Shown piece after piece: positions 31,543 to 40,831 of a stretch of 64,000 bases of DNA. The notes beneath the pieces are model-generated. The model made no database searches and was not told the DNA's origin. It was given only the letters and a program-made list of their open reading frames with translations. Location: the NCBI RefSeq assembly GCF_009932555.1, contig NZ_BLJO01000001.1, positions 312,472 through 376,471 of the forward strand. Reading direction: 5' to 3'. Numbering within the stretch: the stretch's first letter is position 1; the number at the start of each line of letters is the position of its first letter. The translations under genes and the position numbers were made by a program. The stretch is from Steroidobacter agaridevorans (GTDB lineage Bacteria; Pseudomonadota; Gammaproteobacteria; Steroidobacterales; Steroidobacteraceae).

Positions 31543-33276
31543 CTACCTCGATGTCAGAGTTTGCGGGGCGGTCGCGACGGGCTCGGCGGCTGCCGTCAGC
31601 TGTGACGGACGCTGCGCCGACTTCAGGTCGGGCAATGGATGGACCACGCGCTCGCGACGCGGATGCACCTTGCTGAACGCACGGCTGAGCGCAATCTCAC
31701 GCAGCAGGTCCGGCACCACATAGCCGTCCTCCGCGAACTCGTCGGCCAGATACTCCAGCACGCGTCGGTCGTTCTCATCGCTGGGCGTCCCGGTGCCATA
31801 GGCGAAGGCACGGCGGACCATGCACCAGGGCAGTTGCGCATTGTCACGCAGCGCCTCGCCGAGACCCGCAGCGTCGGTGAACTCGACGCCATCGAGATTG
31901 CCGCTGGTGTCGATCGGCGCGTCGTTCTCGGCATGGCGGAAAACGCCGGAGCCGTCGAACGCCTCCATCGTCAGTCCCATCGGATCGGTGATGCGATGAC
32001 AGCCAGCGCAGCCTGGATCCTGCAGATGGAAATTCACACGCTCGCGCGCCGTCTTGATGTTTGGATCGGGATTCTGAATCGCGGAGAAATCGACGTTCGG
32101 CGGCGGCTTCGGCACTACCTGACACAGGAACACTTCACGCAATGCCTTGCCGCGCATCGTCGCCGAGCTGCGTCCTGGATGCGAATGCAGCGCGAGGAAG
32201 CTGATCTGGGTCAGCAGACCGGCGCGCGGACTGCCGGCCGGAAATTCGAACGGCTCCCAACCTGGACCGGGCGCGGGCACTTGATAGATCGGCGCGAGCG
32301 ACGGCGACATGAACGTCTGTCGCGACGTGAACAGATCGCGATAGTCCTGCCGGCGCGTGACCAGATGATCGACCACGGTGCGCAATGTCTGCTCGCGCGC
32401 GTCGACGGCGGTCTCGCCGGAGAAGATCGGATAGATCAAATTGTCCTTCGCCAGGGTCGCGAACTGCTCGAAGGCGAACATGTCGTCGAACAATGCGCGC
32501 ACACCGGTTTCCAGGCGCGGGCTCGCGAGCATGCGATCCACCTCGCGCTCGAGCCCTTTGCGAGTATGCAGCTCGCCGCTGCCGGCCGCCTTCAGCAGCT
32601 CTGCATCGGGCGCGGCATTCCACAGGAACAAGCTCAGACGCGTCGCAAGCGAGTAAGCATCCAAGCGCTGCTCGCCGGGGCGGTCGGGATCGGGCTCGGC
32701 ATGCTCGGCGACCAGCAGCACGCTCGGACTGAGCAACAATCCTTCGATCGCGACGCTCAGGCCCTGATAGAAATCTTTCAATGAGTCGGCGGCCTGGTTC
32801 GCTCCCGCGACGAGCGCTTCGAGACGCTCGGGCGGCACCGGCCGTCGATACAGAAGCGGCCCCACCTGCGCAAGAAAGCTTCGCGCGCATTCCGGATCGG
32901 CCGCATCGGTTGCCGCCGGCGTGCAAGGCACGAGATACCCGCGACTTTCCTCGCGCACGATCTCGGCCGCGACCTTCCCCGCCGTCTTTTGATAGATCTC
33001 CAGTTGAGTATCGGTGATGCCGGCCAGGGCGGTGCCGCTGTTGAGCAAGCCATCGACGCGAGGCACGGCGGCGAAGTTCGCCGTCGGTCGCACGTTCGGC
33101 CCGAACACATACATCATCGTGTTCAAGTACTGCTGCTCGGTCAGCAACCGCAGCGATGCCGGCGTGCCCTTCGACTCCGGCTCGCGATTGCTGTTCATTA
33201 CGCCCACGGCAGCGGTCGCGCCGATGGCCGCCACCGCCACCACGCCGACCGCAAATACACGCACTCGTCGCCGCAT
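31543..33276 (-). CDS. DUF1592/DUF1588/DUF1585-type exported haem protein
   Basis: 577 aa. N-terminal membrane anchor or signal (RVFAVGVVAVAAIGATAAVG). Domain order as in Planctomycete-type proteins: DUF1595-like (LYRRPVPPERLEALVAGAN), DUF1592 (YSLATRLSLFLWNAAPDAEL), DUF1588 (GLLTQISFLALHSHPGRSS) with one haem-c motif DPGCAGCHRITDPMGLTMEAF, and DUF1585 (EFAEDGYVVPDLLREIALS). Shorter than the usual 800-aa forms because the N-terminal cytochrome/DUF1587 part is missing. Probably periplasmic electron transfer on an unknown substrate with its DUF1552 neighbour. Confidence 0.85.
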   Translation of the reverse strand: MRRRVRVFAVGVVAVAAIGATAAVGVMNSNREPESKGTPASLRLLTEQQYLNTMMYVFGPNVRPTANFAAVPRVDGLLNSGTALAGITDTQLEIYQKTAGKVAAEIVREESRGYLVPCTPAATDAADPECARSFLAQVGPLLYRRPVPPERLEALVAGANQAADSLKDFYQGLSVAIEGLLLSPSVLLVAEHAEPDPDRPGEQRLDAYSLATRLSLFLWNAAPDAELLKAAGSGELHTRKGLEREVDRMLASPRLETGVRALFDDMFAFEQFATLAKDNLIYPIFSGETAVDAREQTLRTVVDHLVTRRQDYRDLFTSRQTFMSPSLAPIYQVPAPGPGWEPFEFPAGSPRAGLLTQISFLALHSHPGRSSATMRGKALREVFLCQVVPKPPPNVDFSAIQNPDPNIKTARERVNFHLQDPGCAGCHRITDPMGLTMEAFDGSGVFRHAENDAPIDTSGNLDGVEFTDAAGLGEALRDNAQLPWCMVRRAFAYGTGTPSDENDRRVLEYLADEFAEDGYVVPDLLREIALSRAFSKVHPRRERVVHPLPDLKSAQRPSQLTAAAEPVATAPQTLTSR

Positions 33277-33317
33277 TCAAAACCTCTGAAGCTGGTTGTT
33301 TCGGGTCAGCGGAGCAG

Positions 33318-34790
33318 TCACGGCCGGGCACGCTCCAGCGAATCGACGCCCTCGCTCAATGTTTCCTCGCCGGACGGACGCGACTGCACGCGCACGCGCT
33401 CATCCCAGCGAGCAAGCACCGCCGCCGGTGTGGGCGCATCGAACAAGCTGCCGCCGATGAAAAAAGTCAGGCTGGCGACCAACCCGATATAAATAGGAAG
33501 ATTTGCGTAGATGTCGCCCAGCACGGCCATCGTGCCCAGCGTGCCAGCCACGCCGGCGAAAATGCTCGCGATCGCGCCCCGCGCCGTCGCGCGTCGCCAC
33601 ACCATGCCGCCGAGCACGGCGACCATCAATCCACCGACCAGGATGTCCGAGGCGATCGTCAAACCGGCGATCACGTCTTGCAGCAGACAGGCGATCACTG
33701 CCATCACGACGCCGAATATGACGATATAGATGCGGCTGTGACGCACTTCGTCGTGCTGATCGCCGGCGCCGTCGCGGCGCCGGCCATGCACGTCTTCTTT
33801 CGCTACCGTGGCGGTGGCGATCAATGCTCCGCTCGAGGTCGACATGATCGCGGACAAGGCGCCGGCGACGACCAGACCGGCCAATCCCACCGGTAACACG
33901 TGCCGAACGATTTCGGTGTACACCTGATCGCGGCCTTCGAGACCGGGGAGCAGCACTTTCGCGGCCATGCCGATCAGAGCACCGGCGATGCCATACGCAA
34001 ATCCATATCCGGCGGCGGCCAGGCCTGCCCAGCGCGCAACGGAGTCGCTGCGCGCCGTGAAGACTCTCTGCCAGAGATCCTGGCCGATGACCATCGTCGG
34101 CACGTACAGGACGACGTAGGTGAAGATCTTGCCGGCGCCGATCGCGGTCCAGTCGAACGCTTCGGGCGGCAGCCGCGCCTGCAAGCCGGCGAAGCCACCG
34201 GCGCTGTACAACGCCATCGGCAACAGAATGAAGAACATCCCGAGCGTCTTGAGCACGAACTGCACGATGTCGGTGAACGTGATCGACCACATGCCGCCCA
34301 GCACGGAGTACAGGATCACGACGCTGCTGCCGATCAGAATCGCCGGCACCTTCTCGATATCGAACAGCACGGAAAAGATGGCGCCGTAGGCAATCGTCGA
34401 AGTCACGGCGATCATCAAGGTATAGGCCAACATCACGATGCCCGACACCACGGTCCCCATCTCACCGTAGCGAAGCTCCAGCATCTGGCTGACCGTGTAG
34501 ACCCGCAGCCGATTGATCAGCGGCGCGAGCACCAGGCTGATGAGCGCCACGCCGGCGGACATCGAGAACACCAGCCATACACCCGACAACCCATGCTGAT
34601 AACCGAGGCCGATGCCGCCAAGCGTCGCACCGCCGCCCATCACCAGCGCGGCGAGCGTTCCGGCGTAGAGCACGGGCCCGAGCCGCCGGCCAGCGACGAG
34701 AAAGTCGGCCTGCGTACGCGCACGCGTTTTCGCGTACCAGCCGATGCCGATCATCCCGGCCATGTACAGAGCAATTACCAGTAGATCCAT
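33318..34790 (-). CDS. sodium:solute symporter (SSS family)
   Basis: 490 aa, about 13 membrane segments. Seen: SSF-type IGWYAKTRARTQADFLVAGR, GGGATLGGIGLGYQHG, and the late GALSAIMSTSSGALIATATV that carries Na+-site residues. The ATG at 34790 (MDLLVIALYMAG) is preferred to a TTG eleven codons upstream. Presumed to import the compound handled by this cluster; the sequence does not identify it. Confidence 0.88.
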   Translation of the reverse strand: MDLLVIALYMAGMIGIGWYAKTRARTQADFLVAGRRLGPVLYAGTLAALVMGGGATLGGIGLGYQHGLSGVWLVFSMSAGVALISLVLAPLINRLRVYTVSQMLELRYGEMGTVVSGIVMLAYTLMIAVTSTIAYGAIFSVLFDIEKVPAILIGSSVVILYSVLGGMWSITFTDIVQFVLKTLGMFFILLPMALYSAGGFAGLQARLPPEAFDWTAIGAGKIFTYVVLYVPTMVIGQDLWQRVFTARSDSVARWAGLAAAGYGFAYGIAGALIGMAAKVLLPGLEGRDQVYTEIVRHVLPVGLAGLVVAGALSAIMSTSSGALIATATVAKEDVHGRRRDGAGDQHDEVRHSRIYIVIFGVVMAVIACLLQDVIAGLTIASDILVGGLMVAVLGGMVWRRATARGAIASIFAGVAGTLGTMAVLGDIYANLPIYIGLVASLTFFIGGSLFDAPTPAAVLARWDERVRVQSRPSGEETLSEGVDSLERARP

Positions 34791-34937
34791 CGTCACCCAT
34801 GCCTCGAATTGGAGTCTGTTCAAACAGGCCAGCCGCTATCAATGAGCGCCGGGCCGACATCATTTAGCGGGGCTAAACGCCGCGCTTGACTGCCCAACAG
34901 CGGTGCGCATGGCAAGCGCCACGCACCACTTATGACG

Positions 34938-36203
34938 TCATCGAAGCCTATCGATGTCCTTCGGCACGACCTCGCCAGCGGCATTGCCCCATGAATTGCG
35001 CACGAAGGTCAGCAGAGCCGCGGCTTGTTCGTCGCTGAGCTTCTGAGCGAAGGCAGGCATCGCCTGCCACGCGTGCATGCGCCATTCTTTCGACGGCGGC
35101 TCGACCGGCAGCCGCGGGCCATTGAGCACCAGATCGATCAGCGACGATGCCTCGGGAGCCTGTGCAAACGCGCTGCCAGCCAGCGAAGGACCGGTGTCCA
35201 CCGAGCCCTGCCCGGTCGGCAGATGACACGTGCCGCAATGGATGTCGTACTGCTTGGCGCCGAGCTCCATGACTTTCTCGCTCGGACGAGCGTTGCTTTG
35301 CGCCTTCGCCGGCAGACTCTTCAGGTACACGGCCATCGCGCGCGTGTCCGCTTCGGAGAGATGTCGGGTGCTGTTCAACACCACCTCGTTCATGGTCCCC
35401 ATCAAATGCGTGCGCGTATTGCTGCCCAGCTTCAAATAAGCGGCGATGTCGTCTTCCGACCATGCGCCGAGGCCTTGCGGCGACGGTGTGAGATTGGGAG
35501 CACCGCGCACGACAGGGCCCCGTTCTTCATCGATCTCCTGTAGAACGCCGCCCGTGTAGAGCGAGTGAGCTTGCTCGGCGCCCATGAAATTGCGCGGCGA
35601 ATGGCAGGCGCTGCAGTGGGCCAATGCTTCGACCAGATAAGCGCCGCGATTCCATTGCGCCGAGCGGCCCGCGTCGGCGACGAAGCGGCCTGCGTCGAAG
35701 TACATCGACTTCCACATGCCGAGCAGGCTGCGCTGGCTATATGGAAACTTCAGCTCGTTTTCCCTGGCCGGCGCGGTCACAGGCTTGAGATTCATGAAGT
35801 ACGCGTACAGTGCGCGCAGGTCCGCGTCGTCGATCTTCGTGAAGCTGGGATAAGGAAAAGCCGGATACAGATGCTGGCCGTCGGGACGTACGCCGCCGCG
35901 CATGGCCGCCTCGAATTGCTCGAAGCTCCAGCCGCCGATGCCGGTGGCTTCATCCGGCGTGATGTTGGTCGAATAGATCGTGCCGAAATCTGTTGGGAAT
36001 GGCACGCCGCCTGCAAAGACAGCTCCACCCGGTTGCGTGTGACAGCTTACGCAGTTGGCGGCGCGGACCAGATATTCGCCGTGCTCGAGCTCCGTGCGCT
36101 CATCGCTGTCGGCTGCCACCGGCGCGGCTGACAGCAGCGCACCGAACATCGCGCCCCACGCGAAGGCCAGCGCAGAGCGGGCGGCCAGTTTCGCCAGAAC
36201 CAT
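34938..36203 (-). CDS. tri-haem cytochrome c, membrane dehydrogenase subunit type
   Basis: 421 aa. Signal peptide, then three class I cytochrome c domains with CVSCH (about residues 51-55), CSACH and CGTCH. The layout, with TNITPDEATGIGGWSFEQFE after the first haem and a C-terminal FVRNSWGNAAGEVVP, matches the cytochrome subunit of gluconate or alcohol dehydrogenases that passes electrons to the terminal oxidase. No flavin or PQQ dehydrogenase partner is adjacent. Start at 36203 has GGGG six bases upstream; an ATG four codons earlier (36215) is possible. Divergent from a LysR gene. Confidence 0.88.
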   Translation of the reverse strand: MVLAKLAARSALAFAWGAMFGALLSAAPVAADSDERTELEHGEYLVRAANCVSCHTQPGGAVFAGGVPFPTDFGTIYSTNITPDEATGIGGWSFEQFEAAMRGGVRPDGQHLYPAFPYPSFTKIDDADLRALYAYFMNLKPVTAPARENELKFPYSQRSLLGMWKSMYFDAGRFVADAGRSAQWNRGAYLVEALAHCSACHSPRNFMGAEQAHSLYTGGVLQEIDEERGPVVRGAPNLTPSPQGLGAWSEDDIAAYLKLGSNTRTHLMGTMNEVVLNSTRHLSEADTRAMAVYLKSLPAKAQSNARPSEKVMELGAKQYDIHCGTCHLPTGQGSVDTGPSLAGSAFAQAPEASSLIDLVLNGPRLPVEPPSKEWRMHAWQAMPAFAQKLSDEQAAALLTFVRNSWGNAAGEVVPKDIDRLR

Positions 36204-36382
36204 GCAGTACCCCATTCATCGCAGTCAGACTCCCCTGCACGGCTTCGTTGCCGATGTGTCCCGACTATAACGTCTATACAAACCAATTCAAATGCCTGTA
36301 CATTATTTTTTCCGGGCGCGGATCATGATCCGCAACGGCGCATTTCTCATTTCGTTTGCACCATCGCGTTGCGTTTTATCCG
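36204..36382. promoter_or_regulatory. divergent control region, cytochrome c / LysR
   Basis: An AT-rich patch at 36264-36312 holds the repeated CTATA cores of CTATAACGTCTATAC and a CCAATTCAAAT block (36283-36293). That block matches the one in both lig-region LysR sites, although here no TAT-N11-ATA follows it. It suits a LysR site for one or both genes. Confidence 0.45.
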
Positions 36383-37366
36383 ATGTCCACCCGACCGTAC
36401 GACACGCAGGAAACAGACGCGGCGGCGTTGCCGCCGATGCGCGCGATCCAGGCGTTCGAAGCCATCGTTCGCCGTGGCAGCGTAGCTGCGGCGGCGGACG
36501 AGCTGGGCGTTTCCTCCGGTGCGGTCAGTCAGCAGCTGCGCAAGATCGAACGTGAGTTGGGTACGCGGCTGCTCGAGCGCGATGGCCGCTCGCTCACGCT
36601 TACGTCGTGGGGCCGCATGTACTACGAGCAGGTGCGCACGGCATTCGATGAATTACGCCGCGCACAGCACCGGCTTCACATCGCCCGTGCGAAGCAGGGG
36701 ATCGTGCTCAGCGCTCCGCCGCCGCTCGCGCTGTGGTTGCAACGCTTGTTATTGGAATGGAGCACGAGTCACGGCACGGTGAGCCTGCGGCTGATCGGCT
36801 CGGAGCGCGAGCCGGTGTTGCAGGACGAAGGCATCGACTTTCGAATTTGTTATGGCGCCGATGCGCGCCGCTACGAACGCTTTTCGCAGTTGTTTTGTGA
36901 CGCAGTGGTGCCGGTCTGCTCGCCGGAGTTCCTGCGCCGGCATCCGATCAAAGATGCAGCCGATATTCTCGAGTGTCCGTTGATCGAAATTGTCTGGGAC
37001 AGTCGGCACCGTCCGCCGCCGACCTGGGTCGACTGGGCATGGTCGGCCGGCATCGCCCCACCGCAGCATCCCGCGCGTTTGACATTCTCGCTCGCGAGCG
37101 CGGCGATCGATGCGGCACAAGACAGCGGCGGCTTCGTGCTCGGCCAGGTTTCGATGATCGCCGAGCACGTCCGCCGGGGACGCCTGGTGGTCCCCGTCGA
37201 TCGACGCCTGAACTTGCCGGAGTCTTATTTTCTGGCGTGGCAGCGCGGCACGCTGGAGCGGCAGCGCTGCGCCGATTTTCGTAATGCACTCATCGCCGCC
37301 GGCCGGCGACAGCAGGATCTCTGCACGAGCGCGCTGTCGTTTACGCCGAGCGCGACGGCGACGTGA
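36383..37366 (+). CDS. LysR-family regulator (GcvA-like)
   Basis: 327 aa. HTH at about residues 19-77 (AIQAFEAIVRRGSVAAAADE, SSGAVSQQLRKIERELG), then a GcvA-type effector domain (DFRICYGADARRYERFSQLF; VVPVCSPEFLRRHP). ATG at 36383; no strong ribosome-binding site is seen, and a second ATG 18 codons later at the start of the HTH is possible. Divergent from the DUF1552/1592 cluster, so a candidate regulator of it. Its 3' end overlaps hutC by 26 bases on the opposite strand. Confidence 0.87.
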   Translation: MSTRPYDTQETDAAALPPMRAIQAFEAIVRRGSVAAAADELGVSSGAVSQQLRKIERELGTRLLERDGRSLTLTSWGRMYYEQVRTAFDELRRAQHRLHIARAKQGIVLSAPPPLALWLQRLLLEWSTSHGTVSLRLIGSEREPVLQDEGIDFRICYGADARRYERFSQLFCDAVVPVCSPEFLRRHPIKDAADILECPLIEIVWDSRHRPPPTWVDWAWSAGIAPPQHPARLTFSLASAAIDAAQDSGGFVLGQVSMIAEHVRRGRLVVPVDRRLNLPESYFLAWQRGTLERQRCADFRNALIAAGRRQQDLCTSALSFTPSATAT

Positions 37367-38114
37367 GTGACGTAAACGTCGCGACGAGCTCGTGCAGATT
37401 GCCGGGATAGGTCAGTCGTACGAATGTGATCGCCGACGTGAGGCTGCGCGTCGTGCGCTCGACAATCAGACACGGGCTGCCCGATTTGACCTTCAGCCGC
37501 GCGGCTTCCTCGGCGTTCGCGCCCGCTGCACGAATGCGATGCTCGGCAACGTTCCAGGGAACCTGGCGCAATAACCACGCGCCGGGAGAGATATCGGCGA
37601 AAGGTTCCGTGGCAGCGCCCGCCACCGATTGCAGATTGATCAGGCGATACTCGACGCAGAACGGCTGATCTTTCGCGAAATGCCGGCACACCAGCTCGAG
37701 CACCGGCGCCGCATCGTCGCTGCCCAGCAGCGCGCGGTCGTCGCGTGTCGCGCGGCGTTTGTGTCGCTCCAATATTTCGAACCTGTAGGGCAAGCCGAGC
37801 GCGTCGACCTCGGTCTTGATATCGGGGATCGACAGCACCGCCGACTGCGAGTGCGGCCGGCTGACGAAGCTGCCGAACTTGCGCCGGCGCTCGATGATGC
37901 CGGCCTGCGCCAATTGCGTGAGCACCTTGTTGACCGTCATTCGCGAGCAGTCGTATTGCTCCATCAACTCCAGCTCGACCGGAATGCGCTGGCCCGGCTC
38001 CCACCGGCCGGACAGGATGTTGCCCTGAATGTCCGACAAGATGCGCTGATGCAACGAGGTCGCCGCACCGCTCTGTTTGTCACTTCGGGCCGTCGCTGCC
38101 GCGCCATTGCCCAT
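37341..38114 (-). CDS. hutC: histidine utilization repressor
   Basis: 257-aa GntR/HutC-family repressor. Winged HTH at about residues 20-85 (HQRILSDIQGNILSGRWEPG, YDCSRMTVNKVLTQLAQAGI), then the UTRA effector domain (about 100-245; CVEYRLINLQSVAGAATEPF, TFVRLTYPGN). Urocanate or a later intermediate normally releases HutC from hut promoters. Located just downstream of hutF on the same strand, so likely co-transcribed and self-limiting. Start ATG at 38114; a GTG at 38147 overlapping hutF is an alternative. Confidence 0.92.
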   Translation of the reverse strand: MGNGAAATARSDKQSGAATSLHQRILSDIQGNILSGRWEPGQRIPVELELMEQYDCSRMTVNKVLTQLAQAGIIERRRKFGSFVSRPHSQSAVLSIPDIKTEVDALGLPYRFEILERHKRRATRDDRALLGSDDAAPVLELVCRHFAKDQPFCVEYRLINLQSVAGAATEPFADISPGAWLLRQVPWNVAEHRIRAAGANAEEAARLKVKSGSPCLIVERTTRSLTSAITFVRLTYPGNLHELVATFTSLTSPSRSA

Positions 38115-38137
38115 CGAAACCCGCTTCTTCGTTTCCT

Positions 38138-39493
38138 TCAAGCGCACAACTCCTGCATCGCTTTCCCGTAAGCATCGCGCACCGCGTCGCGCGACCGATG
38201 TCGGCCGCGCTCGACCTGTTTGATGCCGCTCACCCAGACACAATCGACGACGCCGCCCGCCGTGGCGAACAACCACGAGTCGATCAACGCATCGCCCGAA
38301 CGACACATCATGGCCGGTTCCTGCCGTGACAGGCTGACCAGATCGGCGGGCCCGCCCTCGACCAGGCTCGCCATTGGCGCACCGAGCGCCCGCCCTCCTC
38401 CCGACAGCGCGCGTTGATACAGCGCCATCCCGGTCGAGTGGCCTTGCAAGCCGATCACATTGCGGCTGCCGAGCGACAGGCGCTGAGTGTACTCCAGAAG
38501 TGACAATTCACCTGACAGACTGATGCATACATTCGAATCGGTCCCGACGCCGAACCGACCTCCCGCGGCAACGAAGTCCGCTGCGGGAAAAATACCGTCG
38601 CCGAGATTCGCCTCCGTCACCGGGCAAAGACCGACCGTCGCGCCGCTCCGGGCGATGCCCTCGATCTCGGCCGCATCGACATGAGTCGCATGCACCAGGC
38701 ACCAGCGCGAGTCCACGGCGACATTGCCGAGCAACCAGCGAACCGGCCGCAGGCCCGACCAAGCGAGGCAGTCACGAACTTCATTCTGCTGTTCGGCGAT
38801 GTGAATGTGCACTGGCGCATCCGGCAACATGCGCACCACTTCGGCAAGCTCTTCGGCCGTCACTGCACGCAAACTATGCGGCGCGACCCCGACCACGCTC
38901 GCCGGCAGGGGCGCGACCACTTCGCGGCAGCGCTCGATCAGGCGCGCATAGGTTTCAGTATCGTGAATGAAACGTTTCTGCCCTTCGCTCGGCGCCTTGC
39001 CGCCGAACGAAGAATGAGCATAGAACACCGGCAGTAGCGTCAGCGCGATGCCTGTCTCGCCCGCGGCGGCGGCAATGCGAGCCGCCATTTCTGCCGGGTC
39101 GGCGAAACGGCGACCGCCTACATCGTGATGCACATAGTGAAATTCGCCGACGCGGCCGAAGCCCGCTTCGAGCATTTCGACGTACGCCTGCGCGGCGATA
39201 GCCTGCAGATGCTCCGGCGACATGCGCGACGCAAATCGATACATGATGTCGCGCCAGCTCCAGAAATTATCTTCGCTGCGGCCGCGGGTTTCGGCGAGGC
39301 CGGCCATGCCGCGCTGGAACGCATGACTGTGCAGGTTCGGCATCGCCGGCACGATCGCGTCATGTCGCTCGTCGCCCGGCCCTGGAGCAACATCGCGCTC
39401 GATCGTTGCTATACGCGCGCCATCAAGGTGCAGGCGCGCCGACTGCACCCATCCCGCCGCTGTGAGCAGTTGCTCAGTATACAAAACAGTCAT
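38138..39493 (-). CDS. hutF: formimidoylglutamate deiminase
   Basis: 451-aa amidohydrolase that deaminates N-formimino-L-glutamate to N-formylglutamate. Metal ligands appear in [38 protein letters not shown] and [12 protein letters not shown]. Its presence with hutG shows the five-step histidine route, not the HutG-formiminoglutamase shortcut. Divergent from hutI; AGGAG lies upstream of the ATG. Confidence 0.94.
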   Translation of the reverse strand: MTVLYTEQLLTAAGWVQSARLHLDGARIATIERDVAPGPGDERHDAIVPAMPNLHSHAFQRGMAGLAETRGRSEDNFWSWRDIMYRFASRMSPEHLQAIAAQAYVEMLEAGFGRVGEFHYVHHDVGGRRFADPAEMAARIAAAAGETGIALTLLPVFYAHSSFGGKAPSEGQKRFIHDTETYARLIERCREVVAPLPASVVGVAPHSLRAVTAEELAEVVRMLPDAPVHIHIAEQQNEVRDCLAWSGLRPVRWLLGNVAVDSRWCLVHATHVDAAEIEGIARSGATVGLCPVTEANLGDGIFPAADFVAAGGRFGVGTDSNVCISLSGELSLLEYTQRLSLGSRNVIGLQGHSTGMALYQRALSGGGRALGAPMASLVEGGPADLVSLSRQEPAMMCRSGDALIDSWLFATAGGVVDCVWVSGIKQVERGRHRSRDAVRDAYGKAMQELCA

Positions 39494-39595
39494 CGATGCG
39501 GACTCCTGGCGAAATGCGCGCGACCCTTGCTTTCTCGGTATCGATTATATGACTATACATTAACACTTCGACAGGCTCGATGCTCCCGAATCCCG
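39494..39595. promoter_or_regulatory. hutF/hutI divergent promoter
   Basis: 102-bp spacer. On the minus strand a perfect TATAAT -10 lies at 39544-39549 for hutF, with only a weak -35. On the plus strand TATACA (39554-39559) could serve hutI. The AT-rich core with repeated GTATA/TATAC is a good place for a HutC operator, as in other hut loci. Confidence 0.5.
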
Positions 39596-40831
39596 ATGAC
39601 CGCCACGGCCATTGATCGACAGTCCTCGCCGGAACGCGTGTGGCGCAATGCTCGACTCGCCACCCTGGCGCACGGCGCGCGAGGCATCGGGCTCGTCACA
39701 CAAGGCGCCTTGCTCATCCGTGGCGAGCGCATCGTGTTCGCCGGCCCCGAGCGCGAGTTGCCGCCTGCAAGCGGAGCGCGCGATGAGATCGATTGCGAAG
39801 GTCGATGGATCACCCCGGGGCTCGTCGATTGCCACACGCATTTGATCCACGCCGGCAACCGAGCCAGGGAGTTCGAGCTGCGCCTGCGCGGCGCCACTTA
39901 CCAGGAAATCGCAGCTGCCGGCGGCGGCATTATCTCTACGTTGCGAGCGACGCGCGCCGCGACGAAGGAACAGTTGGTTGCCGACGCCCTGCGTCGACTC
40001 GACGCCGCCATCGACGAAGGCGTCACGGCGATCGAAATCAAATCGGGTTACGGACTCGATCTGGAAACAGAGCGTCGCATGCTGCAAGCCGCACGCGAGC
40101 TGGGTCGACTGCGTAAAGTTCACGTTCATACGACCTTTCTTGGCGCGCATGCCGTTCCGCCGGAAATGTCGGGCGATGCCGATGCATATATCGACAGCGT
40201 GGTTGGAACCATGCTGCCGGCGCTGGCGGCCGACGGACTGATCGATTCAGTCGACGGCTTCTGCGAGCACATCGCATTCTCGCCAGCGCAAATGTCGCGT
40301 GTGTTCGAAGCTGCGGCCAAGCATGGGCTTCGCGTGCGACTACACGCCGATCAGTTGTCGAACCTCGGCGGCGCGCGCCTGGCGGCGGAGCACGCCGCAT
40401 TGTCGGCGGATCATTTGGAATATTCCGACGAGGCCAGCGTCGAAGCGCTGGCCCGCGCCGCGACCGTAGCCGTACTGCTGCCCGGCGCCTTTTATTTCCT
40501 GCGGGAAACCACCTTGCCGCCGGTGGCGCTGCTGCGTCGGCACGGCGTGCCGATTGCCGTCGCGACCGATTGCAATCCCGGCACCTCGCCGCTCACGTCC
40601 CTGCTGCTCGCCATGAACATGGCCGCGACCCAGTTCCGGCTCACCGTGGAAGAATGTTTGATCGGCACGACGCGTGCGGCAGCGCGCGCCTTGGGTCTGG
40701 AGAGCGAGATCGGCACCCTGGAAGCCGGCAAGCTTGCCGACTTCGCCGTGTGGGATATCGATGCGCCCGCTGAGCTGGTTTATCGGATCGGCAGCAACCC
40801 GCTGCATTCGCGTTTCTGGAGAGGTCGATGA
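39596..40831 (+). CDS. hutI: imidazolonepropionase
   Basis: 411-aa amidohydrolase opening 4-imidazolone-5-propanoate to formiminoglutamate. Seen: [71 protein letters not shown] and [19 protein letters not shown], all conserved in HutI. ATG at 39596 (MTATAIDRQ) gives the usual length; the frame is open far upstream over hutF. Overlaps hutH by four bases (ATGA). Confidence 0.95.
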   Translation: MTATAIDRQSSPERVWRNARLATLAHGARGIGLVTQGALLIRGERIVFAGPERELPPASGARDEIDCEGRWITPGLVDCHTHLIHAGNRAREFELRLRGATYQEIAAAGGGIISTLRATRAATKEQLVADALRRLDAAIDEGVTAIEIKSGYGLDLETERRMLQAARELGRLRKVHVHTTFLGAHAVPPEMSGDADAYIDSVVGTMLPALAADGLIDSVDGFCEHIAFSPAQMSRVFEAAAKHGLRVRLHADQLSNLGGARLAAEHAALSADHLEYSDEASVEALARAATVAVLLPGAFYFLRETTLPPVALLRRHGVPIAVATDCNPGTSPLTSLLLAMNMAATQFRLTVEECLIGTTRAAARALGLESEIGTLEAGKLADFAVWDIDAPAELVYRIGSNPLHSRFWRGR

